Shown in pieces: positions 23,383-26,150 of a DNA stretch of 26,150 bases. The DNA is from a virus, in IMG/VR virus record IMGVR_UViG_3300018080_001458, positions 1-26,150 of that record; one strand, written 5' to 3'. Within the stretch, counting starts at the first letter, position 1. Each line of letters begins with the position of its first letter. The notes below the pieces were generated by a model. The model was not told the origin of the DNA, searched no databases, and saw nothing but the letters and a program-made list of their open reading frames with translations. A program made the translations under genes and the position numbers.

Positions 23383-24275
23383 TGCTTGTGCCTCAATCCT
23401 TGATAATCTGTAGCTTCATCAATAGTTGAATCCAACGATGTGTGTACAACTCTCTTTTGTCTACGATTACCAACCATCTGATATGATCTACTTATATCAT
23501 CAACAAACTCAACATCATTATGTCCCTTCATTTTGAGAGGAACACCACAATTATGACAAAAGCATAATTGATCTTGAAAATCGATAACAGGATGTTTCCA
23601 CCAAGTTGGAGTAAATGGCATCCCGTATTGTGTTTCTTCTGTCATACCAGCAAAGGCCGCACCAACTTCACATAGATAACAGAACAGTTCACCATCGTGT
23701 TCTGTGACAGCAGGACTCCAGCGTTGATTCACATCACAATTTGCGATAAGATCATATCGTTGAGATTCTTCGATACCAAAATCTATAGGTGATACAAGCA
23801 CAGGTGCATGATGGCTTGGTGTCGTTCCCCAAATCGGGGTCGCTGGATCAATGTGTTCCGCCATCTCCATTTGTGCCTCTTTATTGGTATGTACATTGAG
23901 ATTCATATATCCATATGTATCTACGATGATCTTGCCATAACCTCTAAAATTATTTGTCCAAAGACCGCGTCGCTTTTTGTCTGGAATCCTTTCTTTCATG
24001 TATGCTGTGATTTCTTTGAACTGTGGGTGGATACACGGATTGCCACCAAAGATACCAATGACTCCTGGATAATCGATTAGAGAGTCAATGGCTCGTTTTA
24101 CATTATCAAGTTTCATACAGAAACGATTACGTTGGTGGCAAATAAGTTGTGTGCAATTTGAGCATTGTCCAATGTCACAATGGTTTGTGATGATGATCTG
24201 AATTACACCATAGCAACCGTCCCCACGCTTTTGGCCTGGGTATTTCATTTTTCTCATGCATTCTATCTTATTCAT
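23379..24275 (-). CDS. Radical SAM protein with SPASM-like C-terminal cysteines
   Basis: A 298-residue probable radical SAM enzyme, which would use a [4Fe-4S] cluster and S-adenosylmethionine for radical chemistry. Cys33, Cys38 and Cys41 sit in TNHCDIGQCSNC, a CX4CX2C spacing instead of the usual CX3CX2C; Cys46 is close by. GIFGGNPCIHPQF at 74-86 matches the family's GGEP-type motif, with Asn for Glu. WTNN near 104 fits a later strand. Toward the C-terminus, FCYLCEVG and LCFCHNCG give a second group of cysteines like a SPASM or twitch auxiliary cluster. It sits between a glycosyltransferase and a sulfotransferase with ATGA overlaps, so it may act on a sugar or on a peptide of the virion; the substrate is unknown. 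Confidence 0.72.
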   Translation of the reverse strand: MNKIECMRKMKYPGQKRGDGCYGVIQIIITNHCDIGQCSNCTQLICHQRNRFCMKLDNVKRAIDSLIDYPGVIGIFGGNPCIHPQFKEITAYMKERIPDKKRRGLWTNNFRGYGKIIVDTYGYMNLNVHTNKEAQMEMAEHIDPATPIWGTTPSHHAPVLVSPIDFGIEESQRYDLIANCDVNQRWSPAVTEHDGELFCYLCEVGAAFAGMTEETQYGMPFTPTWWKHPVIDFQDQLCFCHNCGVPLKMKGHNDVEFVDDISRSYQMVGNRRQKRVVHTSLDSTIDEATDYQGLRHKQ

Positions 24276-25027
24276 TGTATCTGAACCACATATGATTGTT
24301 GCCTGCCACGAGTTAACATCCTAACTTGATTATGTTTATCCCTAACAGGAAGACTGTTTAACTGTTTTGTTATGTATATACCAGTTGTTGCAATTAAAAT
24401 TTCATCTTCCACAACAAAACACTCAACGCCTTCCTTATATAATTGTTTACTAAATAAAATACGTTCTTTTGTTTGATTAGCAGTGACTTCAGATTTGTGA
24501 TTATAGTGATAGAGAATCTTGTTAATATGGTACTCGGTCAAAATGATTCCAGAATCGATTAATGGTTTGTACCATAGCTGATCATCGCCATACCCTAGAT
24601 TCTCATCCCAAGCTACCTTCGTTGCTATCTCTTTACGCCACGCACATAAATGATTTGCTTTCATTAAGACGATATCACCAACTGTTTGTTGATCTTGATA
24701 TCTAACCCCAAAGGCTTGTCTGTGGAAAGATTTTCCATTTGTGTTTTGTTCAAGCTCAAAGGTCACAACGTCGAGACCTAAAGCACATGCTTTTCTTAAG
24801 TCATAAACAAAGTCACTTGATACTGAATCATCATCATCAACGAAACAAATATATGTTCCTTTTGCTCGTGCTGTTAATAGGTTTCTTTTAGTTCCGCTTG
24901 TCTTTTCACCAAAATCGGCTTCTGTCAGAACTTCAACATCATTGAAACGAGTTGCCTGTTTCTTGAGACAGGCAACTGTTTCTTGTGAACGTTGCTTTAA
25001 TACTGGTATGAGGATTGAAAGTATCAT
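24272..25027 (-). CDS. GT2-family glycosyltransferase
   Basis: A GT-A fold glycosyltransferase of about 251 residues that would move a sugar from a nucleotide sugar to an unknown acceptor. I chose the ATG at 25027, directly after the TAA of the preceding gene, because the family's first strand (SILIPVL) follows it at once; an upstream ATG at 25057 would add ten residues with no family match. TKRNLLTARAKG is followed by an acidic DDDD at about 64-67, the metal and nucleotide-sugar site. GYGDDQLW near residue 155 fits the late catalytic acid motif. It overlaps the next gene by four bases (ATGA). First gene of an AT-rich sugar-modification cassette. Donor and acceptor cannot be read from the sequence. 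Confidence 0.8.
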   Translation of the reverse strand: MILSILIPVLKQRSQETVACLKKQATRFNDVEVLTEADFGEKTSGTKRNLLTARAKGTYICFVDDDDSVSSDFVYDLRKACALGLDVVTFELEQNTNGKSFHRQAFGVRYQDQQTVGDIVLMKANHLCAWRKEIATKVAWDENLGYGDDQLWYKPLIDSGIILTEYHINKILYHYNHKSEVTANQTKERILFSKQLYKEGVECFVVEDEILIATTGIYITKQLNSLPVRDKHNQVRMLTRGRQQSYVVQIQ

Positions 25028-25028
25028 A

Positions 25029-25649
25029 TTACCACACAATCGCCTGTAGGACACCAAGTGTTACAGCATTCCAGACCTGCTCGTTGAGCTGCCCCTTCTT
25101 GTTTCGGGTCGCCTGTACATGGCCAAAGACCTCAGCAGCAATAGCTTTGATCATGTCACCGTCAAGTTGGATTGCCATTCCGGTCTGTGAAAACTCCCAT
25201 GTGATTGTAAACGCCGGATCAACTTGCAGGAAGCCAAGAGCTTTACCTAGTTCTTCCTGTGTCTCTTTACTGGTACTGATCGGGATATCATTCCACACGG
25301 TTCCGGCCAGTTCTTCAGCTTCACGGGCAGTTTCAAGTTCATTCAGTTTTTGCCATCTATCGTCGTCAGTCGCCGGATCATCGGGCATCCTCGCTGTTCC
25401 CTGCTGAACAGGGCCGGAATCCGTCATAAGGACGGTCGTCTCTGTATGATCTACTGCATCCGCAGGCGGCGTGTAGGGCGTGACCGGCACGATCTCATGC
25501 CGCGCCAGCCCGTTTGCATCCGGTCGCTGGAACTTGCGTCCACAGTGCGGGCATGTTTGTCTGTACCAGCCCACGAGGGTTTTGCAGTGCTCGTCGGAGA
25601 TGGTGTCTCCCTGTGAGTAGGGTGTCGTGTATGCATATTTCTGTGTCAT
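25029..25649 (-). CDS. DUF4376-like protein with an incomplete N-terminal zinc finger
   Basis: A 206-residue soluble protein. The C-terminal half (about 115-206) contains WNDIPISTSKETQ, a stretch around FTITWEF, then an Ala-rich helix ending near the C-terminus. This resembles DUF4376, often found in phage proteins near tail-fibre genes. Near residues 33-51 is CPHCGRKF followed by LARH, which looks like a C2H2 zinc finger, but the fourth ligand is missing at the usual spacing; Cys22 might replace it. The middle is acidic and Pro-rich and probably disordered. It sits between the LamG-like gene and the first glycosyltransferase and shares the LamG gene's higher GC. A tail-fibre accessory or assembly role is a guess from context. 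Confidence 0.55.
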   Translation of the reverse strand: MTQKYAYTTPYSQGDTISDEHCKTLVGWYRQTCPHCGRKFQRPDANGLARHEIVPVTPYTPPADAVDHTETTVLMTDSGPVQQGTARMPDDPATDDDRWQKLNELETAREAEELAGTVWNDIPISTSKETQEELGKALGFLQVDPAFTITWEFSQTGMAIQLDGDMIKAIAAEVFGHVQATRNKKGQLNEQVWNAVTLGVLQAIVW

Positions 25650-25658
25650 GATTGTCTC

Positions 25659-26150
25659 CTATGCGTTGGATTTTATCCAATCGACCATGGTCGCCAGTTG
25701 ATCGGCGGTCAGTGCATTGTCATAAATAAGCACATGATTGCAGCTGCCTGTGCAGTTGGCGTTTGGGTAGTACCCGATGTTTAAATTGTCTGACGGGTTG
25801 TACGGTGTTTTGCTCACCGAACATGTGCGTTGACCGATTAGTGTTGTATCTTTATACATGCGTTGATTGTTTGAGCCACCGCCCCCGTCAAATACTCCTG
25901 TGTACACTGTGTTTGCTGAATTGGTGGGATATGCAAATAGGTTATTTGCAAAGCCAATTCGCCAGTCCATTCTGTTATCCATCAAAAGCAACGCCGTTTG
26001 ATCGGCGTGATTACGCCCCCCCTGGCTTAGACTGGGCAGAAGTATGCCATCTATTGTTTGTACATATATCATTACAGTTAATTGCGCCTTATTATCGAGC
26101 AGGGGCGCATGTGTACTATGTCTCCCGTCGCCGGGAAGCTGGAGTGCAAC
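25659..26150 (-). CDS. LamG-like (concanavalin-fold) protein, 5' end outside window
   Basis: The C-terminal part of a LamG/concanavalin-like lectin domain. The first ATG in view is at 26072, but the same frame is open without a stop from there to the window edge. The extra 26 codons read as typical LamG start sequence (ALQLPGDGRHS, then AQLTV), so the true start lies beyond 26150. The end also fits LamG: NIGYYPN, then VLIYDNALTADQLATMVDWI, like the usual closing strand of these domains. LamG domains bind sugars or proteins and are common on phage tail fibres and adhesins, so a role in host attachment is inferred. The stop lies 9 bases before the next gene. This gene and its neighbour are GC-richer than the following sugar cassette. 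Family call fairly sure; role inferred. Confidence 0.7.
   Translation of the reverse strand, partial: VALQLPGDGRHSTHAPLLDNKAQLTVMIYVQTIDGILLPSLSQGGRNHADQTALLLMDNRMDWRIGFANNLFAYPTNSANTVYTGVFDGGGGSNNQRMYKDTTLIGQRTCSVSKTPYNPSDNLNIGYYPNANCTGSCNHVLIYDNALTADQLATMVDWIKSNA

Overview
This window is the virion-building region of a tailed double-stranded DNA phage, or a prophage or metagenomic contig of one. Every supported gene lies on the minus strand, so the biological order runs from base 26150 down to base 1. Genes are packed almost end to end, mostly with ATGA or TAATG overlaps, which suggests one long late operon. The long tape measure protein, tail tube protein and frameshifted tail chaperone point to a siphovirus-like particle (non-contractile tail); no sheath gene is seen. 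The coat protein looks P22-type and the terminase GpA-like. No tRNA, integrase or host gene is present, so the host cannot be named; strong AAGGAG ribosome sites and one lipobox-like signal suggest a bacterial host.

Layout from the right. Bases 25029-26150, visibly GC-richer, hold a LamG-like protein that runs off the edge and a DUF4376-like protein, probably adhesion or tail-fibre related. Bases 22205-25027, AT-rich, form a sugar-modification cassette: a GT2 glycosyltransferase, a radical SAM protein, a PAPS-type sulfotransferase and a second GT-A glycosyltransferase. A small lipoprotein-like gene and an unknown protein (a possible small terminase) follow. Bases 13423-21250 are the head and connector block: large terminase, portal, DnaT_2-like connector, scaffold, major capsid protein, holin-like membrane protein, two connector or completion proteins, and the tail tube protein.

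Bases 3153-13375 are the tail block: a tail assembly chaperone, an unknown protein, a 1355-residue tape measure protein, two small related distal-tail proteins, a 1055-residue tail-tip protein with Ig-like repeats, and two cysteine-rich small proteins. The chaperone gene carries a previously unlabelled -1 frameshift extension, read after a UUUUUUA slippery heptamer. Bases 32-3178 hold a second sugar cassette of three proteins; two of them share a GKGPSLD domain joined to different glycosyltransferase domains.

The most interesting signals are: (1) glycosyltransferase/sulfotransferase/radical SAM cassettes on both sides of the morphogenesis block, suggesting decoration of the virion or host surface; (2) a shared leader (ribosome site plus first codons) on scaffold, capsid and tail tube genes; (3) the -1 frameshift; (4) a 92-base out-of-phase overlap between two related glycosyltransferase genes.
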